Positions 25,094-32,019 of a stretch of DNA of 64,000 nt are shown in pieces. How positions within the stretch are numbered: position 1 is the first letter of the stretch; each line of letters starts with the position of its first letter. The stretch is from the NCBI GenBank assembly GCA_963725275.1, contig CAVRXS010000003.1, positions 124,001-188,000 of the forward strand. Direction: 5' to 3'. The position numbers and the translations under genes were made by a program. The notes below the pieces were generated by a model. It ran no database searches, had not been told where the DNA came from, and was given only the letters and a program-made list of their open reading frames with translations. The DNA is from Bog-756 sp963725275 (lineage in GTDB: Bacteria; Actinomycetota; Acidimicrobiia; Acidimicrobiales; RAAP-2).

Positions 25094-26088
25094 CCCTCCC
25101 GAGGACCTTCCGGCTCGTGGTGGCCGCTATTCCCCTGACGGCCGCCGGCATCGTCCTGTTCGGGTGCTCCTCACCCTCTGCCGCCCCCGCTCATGTCCCC
25201 ATCGCCTATGTGGCAACCGGGTCGAACGTGGCAACGCCGACCGACACGGTCGCGGTCGTGGACACCGAGTCCGGCACCGCCCTCAAACCGATCACGACAG
25301 GCACCCTTCCGACGGGGCTCGCCGTGACTCCCGACAGTGCGTTCCTCCTCGTGGCAGACAAAGCCGAGGACCAGTTGGTGGAGGTCTCGGTCGGCTCGGG
25401 CGCCATCGTCGGGCGGGCAACCGTGGGCCTCGAGCCCGACGCAGTGGCGGTCACACCCGACGGCCGGCTGGCCCTCGTGGCCAACTTCGGCGACAACACC
25501 GTGACCGCAGTGTCACTGCCGTCACTCCGCCCGGGCCCGACCGTCCGTGTGGGTCGCCAGCCCGTGGCGGTGGCCGTCACCCCGTCCGGATCGGAGGCCC
25601 TCGTCGCCAACTTCGAGGATGGCACGCTCACCCCGATCGCGCTGCCCTCGCTGAGTGCCGGGGCCCCGGTCGCCGTCGGGCAGGAGCCGGTCTCGGTCTT
25701 CGTGTCATCGGAAGGCACCACTGCACTGGTGGCCGACTTCCAGACGAGCACGGTCACGCCCGTCACCCTCCCCGGGCTCGATCCTGGTCCGGCCGTGCCG
25801 GTCACGGGGAATCCCACCGGCATCGCAGGAGCACCGGGCGCGGCGACCGCATGGGTCAGTGGCGGCGACAGCATCACACCCATCACCCTGGCCGACCGCC
25901 GCGCCGGGCCGCCCGTCGCCGTGGGTGCCAGTGCCGAAGGATTGGACGTGGAGACTGAGGGAAGGACCGCCTGGGTCTGCGGTGCGGACGGCACCTTGAT
26001 CGGGGTCGACCTCACCTCCGGCATGATCGTCCGCCGGATTTCCGTCGGCGGGAGACCCTCTGCCATTGTCATCGCATCCGCACCCTGA
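25090..26088 (+). CDS. Beta-propeller (YVTN-type) lipoprotein
   Basis: Predicted exported lipoprotein of 332 residues. The signal peptide has a hydrophobic core (LVVAAIPLTAAGIVL) and lipobox LFGC, so Cys at about position 26 would be lipidated. The rest is a series of about 40-residue blades of the YVTN/surface-antigen type with recurring phrases such as VAVTPDG, ALVANFGDNTVTAVSLPSL and ALVANFEDGTLTPIALPSL. Such propellers bind partners or polymers; ligand unknown. GTG 25090 is chosen because it gives a proper signal peptide and overlaps the leader ORF stop. Confidence 0.82.
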   Translation: MTLPRTFRLVVAAIPLTAAGIVLFGCSSPSAAPAHVPIAYVATGSNVATPTDTVAVVDTESGTALKPITTGTLPTGLAVTPDSAFLLVADKAEDQLVEVSVGSGAIVGRATVGLEPDAVAVTPDGRLALVANFGDNTVTAVSLPSLRPGPTVRVGRQPVAVAVTPSGSEALVANFEDGTLTPIALPSLSAGAPVAVGQEPVSVFVSSEGTTALVADFQTSTVTPVTLPGLDPGPAVPVTGNPTGIAGAPGAATAWVSGGDSITPITLADRRAGPPVAVGASAEGLDVETEGRTAWVCGADGTLIGVDLTSGMIVRRISVGGRPSAIVIASAP

Positions 26089-26106
26089 GCTCTTGGCAGC
26101 ACGTCC

Positions 26107-26850
26107 CTATGTCTTCGGTGGAGTCGGTGTGTCCGCGTCCTCGTCTGGTGCGCGGGCGACGACGAACAGGGTCTCCCGGCGCACCGAGAACCCGAGCTCG
26201 CGGTAGAGGCGAAGTGCGACGGTGTTGTCGGCGGCCGCATGCAGAAATGGGCGTTCCCCGCGACCAACGATGGTTGCCATCACCGCTCGCACGAGCACTG
26301 TTCCGAGGCCTTGGCCACGGTGATCCGGGTGGGTGGCCACCGCACTGACCTCGGCCCATCCCGTCGGCCGGAGGCGCTCGCCGGCCATCGCCACCAACTC
26401 GCCGGCCCTTCGGATCCCGAGGTAGCCACCGAACTCGATCGTCCGCGGGAGGAAGGGCCCCGGTCGGGCCAACCCGACCAGGCGGAGCATGTCCTCGACA
26501 TCACCGTCACCAAGCGCGACGACCTCATCGGCGCGATTCCCGGCCCCCGCTGGTCCCGTTGGTGCGGGCTCGGATGCCATTGGTTGCTCGTAGACCATCT
26601 GTACCCCAGGGATCTCGACGATGTCCGACCAATCGGGAGGCGGCGTCCCATGCACTCCGGTGATGGCCACGACGCCGCCGGGTCCGTTCAGCACGGCGAG
26701 CTCGGCCCAATGAGCCTCGGTCGGAGGCGACGAAAAGGCGCCGAAAGGAGCCACGTCGAACCGGAACCGCGCGGAGAGGTCCAGCACCACGCCGAGATGG
26801 TGCTGTGGACCGGTCAAGGCGGACCAGACGGGGTTGTCAAGCTCCTCCAT
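26107..26850 (-). CDS. GNAT-family N-acetyltransferase
   Basis: Acyl-CoA-dependent transferase of 247 residues. The acetyl-CoA loop is clear in the second half: EVSAVATHPDHRGQGLGTVLVRAVM, followed by FLHAAADNTVALRLYRELGFSVRRETLF, the FR47-like pattern. The first 110 residues form a divergent N-terminal part and contain a short Ala/Pro/Gly-rich linker near 95-105. Substrate unknown. It stands alone just upstream of the tRNA and marks the last backbone-type gene before the accessory region. Confidence 0.87.
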   Translation of the reverse strand: MEELDNPVWSALTGPQHHLGVVLDLSARFRFDVAPFGAFSSPPTEAHWAELAVLNGPGGVVAITGVHGTPPPDWSDIVEIPGVQMVYEQPMASEPAPTGPAGAGNRADEVVALGDGDVEDMLRLVGLARPGPFLPRTIEFGGYLGIRRAGELVAMAGERLRPTGWAEVSAVATHPDHRGQGLGTVLVRAVMATIVGRGERPFLHAAADNTVALRLYRELGFSVRRETLFVVARAPDEDADTPTPPKT

Positions 26851-26974
26851 GGGGAAACGCCGCCTCCAAGATCCTCGGGCCCGCCGTCGTGGGCAGCACC
26901 GCGGCTGTGCCCCCCTTGACGATAGGGGCTCGTGACCGGGGAGCTCTGGCGTGCGAGCCGATACGCTCCCCGAC

Positions 26975-27050
26975 GGGCCGTTAGCTCATCCGGTAGAGCA
27001 GGGGACTTTTAATCCCAAGGTGGCGGGATCGAGACCCGCACGGCCCACCA
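26975..27050 (+). tRNA. tRNA-Lys (anticodon TTT), CCA encoded
   Basis: Cloverleaf seen by eye: acceptor GGGCCGT (26975-26981) with ACGGCCC (27040-27046), D arm GCTC/GAGC, anticodon loop CTTTTAA with TTT reading AAA/AAG lysine codons, T arm GCGGG/CCCGC, discriminator A and encoded CCA at 27048-27050. The outermost anticodon-stem pair is G/A. Its 3' half from 27006 onward is repeated three times downstream, so it is the integration target of the accessory region. Confidence 0.95.
27006..27049 (+). repeat. att-like repeat copy 1 (3' half of tRNA-Lys)
   Basis: The 44 bases from the anticodon loop (CTTTTAA) to CACC at the tRNA 3' end are found again exactly at 28574-28617 and 35055-35098, and with two differences at 42137-42179. 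Identity starting in the anticodon loop and running to the 3' end is typical of tyrosine-recombinase sites in tRNA genes. Confidence 0.92.
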
Positions 27051-27171
27051 GTTTCAGAGAGCGAATTTGTCTCTTGTCGCAACTACAGACCTTGACCCAT
27101 CGCTCGCCCAACAATTTTGAACGGTCTGGAAGGCTTCTTCGGCGACGCGGCAGTTGGCTACCGTGCTCCTC

Positions 27172-28335
27172 TTACATGCCGGGGAGCGCCGGTTGTGGAA
27201 TTACGGAGTAGGGGTCGTTGTAACCGTCGACAACGCGGTGAGCCCGAACGCTCAGCCATAGCTGTCGAAGTTGCGCCGAAGCTCCATACCAGCGACCTCG
27301 CCTCTCCCCGTGAGGCTCAAGGAGACCCGCCTCGCTGAAGGCCCGAAGATCGCGCGTGGCTGACGCCTCCGTTACGGATTCTCCGACTGAGGACTGAACG
27401 AGCTTGATATACAGCGACCGGTGAAGCCTCAATCCGCGGGATGCATCCACGAGGGCCCCAACCCCCCTGGCTGGAAGCCTGTTCTTTGCGACGAGCTGCT
27501 CGCAGGCGTCCCACAGCGCTTCCATTTCGCGCATTCGTCGAAGCATAGTGATCGCCTGGTGATGGTGGGCAGTTAGGCAAAACTCGATCCATGGCCGAGC
27601 GCTGTGATCTGGCTGCCACCTGCCCTGGCCCACTTCGCCGAGTACTCGGTAGTACTCGGCCGTGTTTCGGCCGAGATAGGCCTCAATGCTCGAAAATACG
27701 GGCGGAATAATTCCATCGCCAGCGAGAACCAGCGTTTGGAGACATCGAGCCATTCGCCCGTTGCCGTCGCTAAACGGATGGATCATCGCGAGGTTTAGGT
27801 GCGTCATCGCGGCTCGCACCATTGGGACCTCACGGCTTGCATTCACTTTGCACAAGAGCTCAGCGATGAGCGGCTCCACCTCCTCGCGATCTGGAGCTGT
27901 GTAAACGTTCGCGCCTGCCTCGTTCTCCACCCAAATCGCCCCGGGGCGCCACTGTCCAGGGTATTTCGTTAGGTCGTACTTCATCATCATGAAGTGGAGC
28001 GACTTCACGAGGGATTCGTCAATGGTGGGCGGATCTCCCGCAAGCTGAAGCACGTAGGTCATGGCATCGCGGTATCCAGCGATGGCGTGCCTCGTCTCCT
28101 CGTCAGCCGTCAGTGGCTCCTCGTCCTCGATCACGGCGACAACGTCCTCAACACTTGCGTGGTAGCCCTCGATTGAGTTCGATCCCTGTACGGCCCGCGC
28201 AAAGGTGGCTCGACGAACAGTGCCAAGCCATCGCCGGGGCTCGTGCAGATAGAAGCGGAGCTCTGATCGCAAGCGCTCGATCTCCGCCAACACGACCCGG
28301 TCTGCATCCGTGGGGGTTGGGGGCTCGAAGATCAT
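27172..28335 (-). CDS. Fic-domain protein with N-terminal inhibitory motif and C-terminal winged helix
   Basis: Fic enzymes transfer AMP (or another nucleotide-derived group) to target hydroxyls. The 387-residue protein has the full catalytic motif HPFSDGNGRMAR (His186 to Arg197), a flap-like segment before it (GANVYTAPDREEV), and the class II inhibitory motif S-x3-E-G at Ser52-Gly57 (SNSIEG), so its activity is probably held in check intramolecularly. The C-terminal 90 residues look like a winged helix (SVTEASATRDLRAFSEAGLLEP). Such Fic/wHTH proteins often regulate themselves. The ATG at 28335 follows a leaderless-type promoter. It is the only gene in its unit. Confidence 0.93.
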   Translation of the reverse strand: MIFEPPTPTDADRVVLAEIERLRSELRFYLHEPRRWLGTVRRATFARAVQGSNSIEGYHASVEDVVAVIEDEEPLTADEETRHAIAGYRDAMTYVLQLAGDPPTIDESLVKSLHFMMMKYDLTKYPGQWRPGAIWVENEAGANVYTAPDREEVEPLIAELLCKVNASREVPMVRAAMTHLNLAMIHPFSDGNGRMARCLQTLVLAGDGIIPPVFSSIEAYLGRNTAEYYRVLGEVGQGRWQPDHSARPWIEFCLTAHHHQAITMLRRMREMEALWDACEQLVAKNRLPARGVGALVDASRGLRLHRSLYIKLVQSSVGESVTEASATRDLRAFSEAGLLEPHGERRGRWYGASAQLRQLWLSVRAHRVVDGYNDPYSVIPQPALPGM

Positions 28336-28341
28336 GATCCA

Positions 28342-28347
28342 ATACTA
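28342..28347 (-). promoter_or_regulatory. Candidate -10 box of the fic gene (leaderless)
   Basis: TAGTAT on the minus strand, six bases before ATG 28335. Confidence 0.5.
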
Positions 28348-28354
28348 GCGACTA

Positions 28355-28366
28355 AAGTGCGCACTT
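28355..28366. promoter_or_regulatory. Palindromic operator candidate AAGTGCGCACTT in the fic promoter
   Basis: Perfect 12-bp palindrome lying upstream of the TAGTAT box, in the spacer where polymerase would bind. Occupancy by a repressor here would block transcription. The C-terminal winged helix of the Fic protein is an obvious candidate ligand, by inference. A second small inverted repeat, ATAAGT-CGAAA-ACTTAT, lies near 28395-28412. Confidence 0.45.
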
Positions 28367-28573
28367 GGTACATTAGTTAACGACATGTCATGTTCATAAG
28401 TCGAAAACTTATACAAACATCCAGCTAAAGGCCTTGCGGCGTGTGGGGTCTCAGGTGGCGATTTCGCGAGGTGCGTCGGGTCGTCCCGACCATCTGCGAA
28501 CTCACCACAATGGACCTGCGATAGCTGAACCCGCTGCGACATTCCAGCACCAACAGCGACATCCGGGAAGGCG

Positions 28574-28617
28574 CTTTTAATCCCAAGGTGGCGGGATCGA
28601 GACCCGCACGGCCCACC
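28574..28617 (+). repeat. att-like repeat copy 2
   Basis: Exact copy of the 44-bp tRNA-Lys 3' core without the tRNA 5' half. The ~100 bases to its left resemble those left of copy 3 (34957-35054), for example CGAACTCACC / CGAGCTCACC and GGACCTGC / TGACCTGC. Confidence 0.92.
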
Positions 28618-29001
28618 TGTTCAGCGGCCAGCCACACGAAGCAGCCCAGAACCGCCGAGCGGAGCGACCCGGCCAGAGCAGGTGCCCCGGGCGCTGAGGG
28701 GCAGGGGGCCTTCCGGAAACGCGGAGGGCATGACGCGAGGACCGTGTGACGGCATCACCCCACGAACCAGACACCTCGGGGACACCACGACAGCCACGAC
28801 GAACCGCTCGGTAACCGCAGGCACTTCCCGGCGGTCTCCTCATTACTTTGCTGAGTTCTCAGCCTGTGATTCCGGTCATCGGGCCTACCGTGCAGCGGAG
28901 CCTCGGTCGCCCGGAGGAGCGCAAACACGGGTATGACGACAACCTGAGCGAGCGTCCTCTCGACCTGCCAAAATCCTTCTCCCACGACCAGGGAGCTGCG
29001 G
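28618..29001. other. Intergenic region, no gene seen
   Basis: 384 bases between repeat copy 2 and the TIR gene. Short open frames exist on both strands but none has a credible start, protein-like composition or family resemblance. The last 25 bases contain the GGGAG ribosome site of the TIR gene. Confidence 0.5.
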
Positions 29002-31812
29002 ATGGCCTACGACGGCTTCATCTCTTATAGCCACGCGGCCGACGGCCGCTTGGCACCCGCCCTGCAGGGAGGCCTCCAGCTCTTGGCCAAGCCCTGGAAC
29101 AGTCGCCGTGCCCTGCGGATCTTCCGGGACGAGACCGGATTGTCCACGAACCCACACCTGTGGTCGGCCATCGAGAAGGCGCTCGATGAGAGCCAGTGGT
29201 TCGTCCTTTTCGCTTCGCCGGAGGCGGCCCGGTCGGAGTGGGTGAACAAGGAGATCAGCCACTGGCTGGCCACCAAGCCGGTCGACCACATCCTGCCCGT
29301 GGTCACCGATGGAACCTGGGACTGGGACGGGACCCTCGGTGACTTCAGCGCCGGGTCCTCCGCCGTGCCCGAGGCGCTGCGGGGGGCGCTGGCTGATGAG
29401 CCCCGCCATCTGGACCTTCGCTGGGCTCGAACCGAGACCGATCTCGACCTGCGCAACACCAGATTCCGCTCTGCGGTGGCGGACCTGGCCGCACCCATGC
29501 ACGGGGTGGCCAAGGACGAGCTCGAAGGCGAGGACATTCGTCAACACCGACGAACTCGTCGACTCGCCCGTGCCGGTGTGAGCGCCCTCGCCGGCCTCGT
29601 CGTGATTGCCGTTGCGCTGGGCGTCCTGGCCCTCGTATCGCGCAACCAGGCGGTTTCGACCGGCACTACCGCCCGGGCCCAGGCTCTGGCCGCCGAAAGC
29701 CTGAGCGAGTTGCCCGCCGACCCCGAGGTCTCGGTGGTGCTGGCCCGACTGGCGCTGGAGCAGCGGCCCCTTCCCCAGGCCGTCGCCGCCTTGCGCCAAG
29801 CCATCGATGCGTCTCCCGTAAAGGTGGCGTTGCCCACCCAGTCGGTAGGGGACTGTCCACCCAACAGCGGACCGTCGATCTCCTACAGCCCGTCCGGTAC
29901 CCGCCTGGCCGAGAGCTGGTGCACCGACGACGTGGTCGTGCTCGATGCCGCTTCAGGGCACGTCGTGTATCGACGGCACTTTTCCGGACAGGTCGGCGCC
30001 GTTGCCTATGACCCCACCGGGCGTGTGCTGGCGGTGGGTACGGACACGGGTGTCGACCTCCTCAATCCGTCCTCCGGAGCGCTGCAAATCCAATTGAGCG
30101 GGGGAGCAGGACCGCGCGGCACACCGGGCGCCAACGGCGGACCTCCCGTGGCACCGGGCGCCGCTGCCGGCCCTGCGGGTGCGGTGGCCCCCAACGACGC
30201 CAATGCTCTCGCCTTCAGTCCCGACGGGTCGAAGCTCGCGGCCACGACCTTTTTCGGGACCACGGTGTGGGACGTAGCATCGGGCAAGGTCCTCTTCTCG
30301 CTGTTTGAACCGCACAACGACGACACCGTGGCGTTCACGCCGGATGGGAATACCCTCGTGGTGGGTACCGAGGGTCCCACCGAGGTCGTCGACATGGGCA
30401 GCGGTCAGGTCGTGAAGATGCTGTCGCCTCCGAACCAGACCCTCACCGGCACTCAACCGAATCCGATTGCCATCCACGGGATCATCCTGGCGGTGGGCGC
30501 CAATGTGAGCGGGCCCGGCGACGTTTCTGCCTACATCGACCTCTGGAACACCGAGACGTGGACCATGTTCCAGGTGTTGACAACGGTGACAGGCACGGCC
30601 GTTGGCGACGTCTCCATCAGCCCCGACGGTCAGAGGTTCGCTGTCGGGAACTTCGACGGTACGGGCGGGATCTGGTCCCTAATCCCCGACCAGGAGCTGG
30701 TCACCCTGGAGGGCCAGACGGCGGATCTGAACGCGCTTTCCTTCAGCCCCAGTGGCTCTGACGTGGTCACGGCCGCCAACGACGGTACGGCGCGGATCTA
30801 CCGCGCCGCTGGGCCGTGGCGGTCCACGTTCAATGCGCAGTTGTGTGGGTGTGGCAACGAAATCGGATGGCAACCGCACAAGGTGGTGGCGCTCGACCGA
30901 TCGAACAACGACATCGTCCTGCAGGCCTGGCAGCTCCCCGCCGGCCGCCCCGTCCCGGATCCGACCGTCCTTGACACCGACTCGGCAGACACGGGGGCAG
31001 TGCTCAGCTCGGACGGCAAACTGGCAGCCACCTGGAGCGACACGGCCCAGACCTCGACGGTCACGGTGGAGGACACCGCCACGGGGAAGGTGGTCTTCAC
31101 CTTGCCGGCGACCACGGTGGCGCGGGTCAGCCTCAGCGCAGACGATCGCCTGCTGGCGGTCATCGACGCCCAGGGGCGCCTCCACATCACTACGTTGTCG
31201 AGCGGACACACCATCGTTGGTACGGGATGGTCAGAGCCGTGCCAAGGTTCGGGGAACCCGCCAGCTGTGAGCCCTGACGATCGGCTTGTGGCCGTGTACT
31301 CGTTCTGCGGCCAGGTCAAGGTTGGGCGCGTTGCCACAGCCCGTCCGTCCGAGACCTACAGCCAGACCGGACAGCTTTCGGCTGCGGCGTTCAATCCGGT
31401 TGGGAACCGCCTCGCTCTCGCTTCTTGGGACGACAGTGTGACCGTTTTGAACGTCGGCACGAACAAGCCCGTCCTCGAACTGGTGGGTCACACACGCGGA
31501 GTCGACGGCGTTGCGTACAGCCCCCGAGGTCAGTACATCGTCTCCACCAGCACCGACGACACCATCCGGGTATGGGACGCTGTCACCGGCCAGTTGTTGC
31601 AGGTCGACCACGACCTGTCCATCCCCAATTCCCCTTTAGTCAGTCCCAACGGCGCGCTTGTGGTCGAGTCCAACAATGACAACCAGATCCGCCTTTGGCC
31701 GTTGTGCCCCGACTGCCAGAATCCCGCTGCCCTGTTGAAATCATCCCGTTCGTCGGTCGTCTCACCCCTGACCCCGCTCGAGCGTGCCGAGGTGGCATCC
31801 CAGGCCGGTTGA
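29002..31812 (+). CDS. TIR domain - transmembrane - WD40 repeat protein
   Basis: Residues 1-165 form a TIR domain (YDGFISYSHAADGRLAPALQ opening, IFRDETGLS, and W80-x3-E84 in SEWVNKEI, the place of the catalytic Glu in NAD-cleaving TIRs). A transmembrane helix spans about 191-213 after a basic patch (RRTRRLAR). Then comes a linker typical of such proteins (RAQALAAESLSELPADPEVS...) and about 650 residues of WD40-type blades (SPDGSKLAATTF, SPDGQRFAVGNF, SPSGSDVVTAANDGTARIY). One insert near 375-400 is rich in Gly/Pro/Ala. There is no NTPase or cyclic-nucleotide-binding domain. The propeller lies C-terminal to the helix, so it probably faces outside if TIR is cytoplasmic. Likely a conflict or signalling receptor; the exact role is unknown. 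Confidence 0.88.
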   Translation: MAYDGFISYSHAADGRLAPALQGGLQLLAKPWNSRRALRIFRDETGLSTNPHLWSAIEKALDESQWFVLFASPEAARSEWVNKEISHWLATKPVDHILPVVTDGTWDWDGTLGDFSAGSSAVPEALRGALADEPRHLDLRWARTETDLDLRNTRFRSAVADLAAPMHGVAKDELEGEDIRQHRRTRRLARAGVSALAGLVVIAVALGVLALVSRNQAVSTGTTARAQALAAESLSELPADPEVSVVLARLALEQRPLPQAVAALRQAIDASPVKVALPTQSVGDCPPNSGPSISYSPSGTRLAESWCTDDVVVLDAASGHVVYRRHFSGQVGAVAYDPTGRVLAVGTDTGVDLLNPSSGALQIQLSGGAGPRGTPGANGGPPVAPGAAAGPAGAVAPNDANALAFSPDGSKLAATTFFGTTVWDVASGKVLFSLFEPHNDDTVAFTPDGNTLVVGTEGPTEVVDMGSGQVVKMLSPPNQTLTGTQPNPIAIHGIILAVGANVSGPGDVSAYIDLWNTETWTMFQVLTTVTGTAVGDVSISPDGQRFAVGNFDGTGGIWSLIPDQELVTLEGQTADLNALSFSPSGSDVVTAANDGTARIYRAAGPWRSTFNAQLCGCGNEIGWQPHKVVALDRSNNDIVLQAWQLPAGRPVPDPTVLDTDSADTGAVLSSDGKLAATWSDTAQTSTVTVEDTATGKVVFTLPATTVARVSLSADDRLLAVIDAQGRLHITTLSSGHTIVGTGWSEPCQGSGNPPAVSPDDRLVAVYSFCGQVKVGRVATARPSETYSQTGQLSAAAFNPVGNRLALASWDDSVTVLNVGTNKPVLELVGHTRGVDGVAYSPRGQYIVSTSTDDTIRVWDAVTGQLLQVDHDLSIPNSPLVSPNGALVVESNNDNQIRLWPLCPDCQNPAALLKSSRSSVVSPLTPLERAEVASQAG

Positions 31813-32007
31813 CAGTGTCGGTGCCCAGGTCGCACGACGTGCTTCCGCGCCGATTCCTCTCCTTCCCGGCCGGAGGGACGACCTTCTTGGGCGAGGCTCC
31901 CGGCACCTTCTCAACGGTCATCGCTCTCGTCCGGTGCCCGCTAATCTTGTTCGTACGAGGCTGTGTTCGCGCGGTCGGTGGCACTTCCCCGCTGCTCCTG
32001 GGCGTCC

Positions 32008-32013
32008 TACGAT
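32008..32013 (+). promoter_or_regulatory. Candidate -10 box of the cyclase gene (leaderless)
   Basis: TACGAT six bases before ATG 32020. It suggests the cyclase has its own promoter in addition to any read-through from the TIR gene. Confidence 0.45.
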
Positions 32014-32019
32014 TCCGCC

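Larger units (their letters stand above)
27006..28617. mobile_element. tRNA-Lys unit 1: Fic cargo, 1.6 kb
   Basis: The segment between repeat copies 1 and 2 holds only the fic gene and its promoter. No integrase, replication or transfer gene is present, so it is either a remnant or a unit moved by enzymes supplied elsewhere. The tRNA-proximal position would make it the most recent insertion. Confidence 0.6.

Noticed and set aside
26916..26921. TTGACG as the -35 element of tRNA-Lys
   Set aside because: No -10-like hexamer lies 16-18 bases downstream.
28571..28618. Repeat copies 2, 3 and 4 as extra tRNA-Lys genes
   Set aside because: Only the 3' half is present; the acceptor 5' strand and D arm are missing, and the encoded CCA is changed to CCT or CGT.
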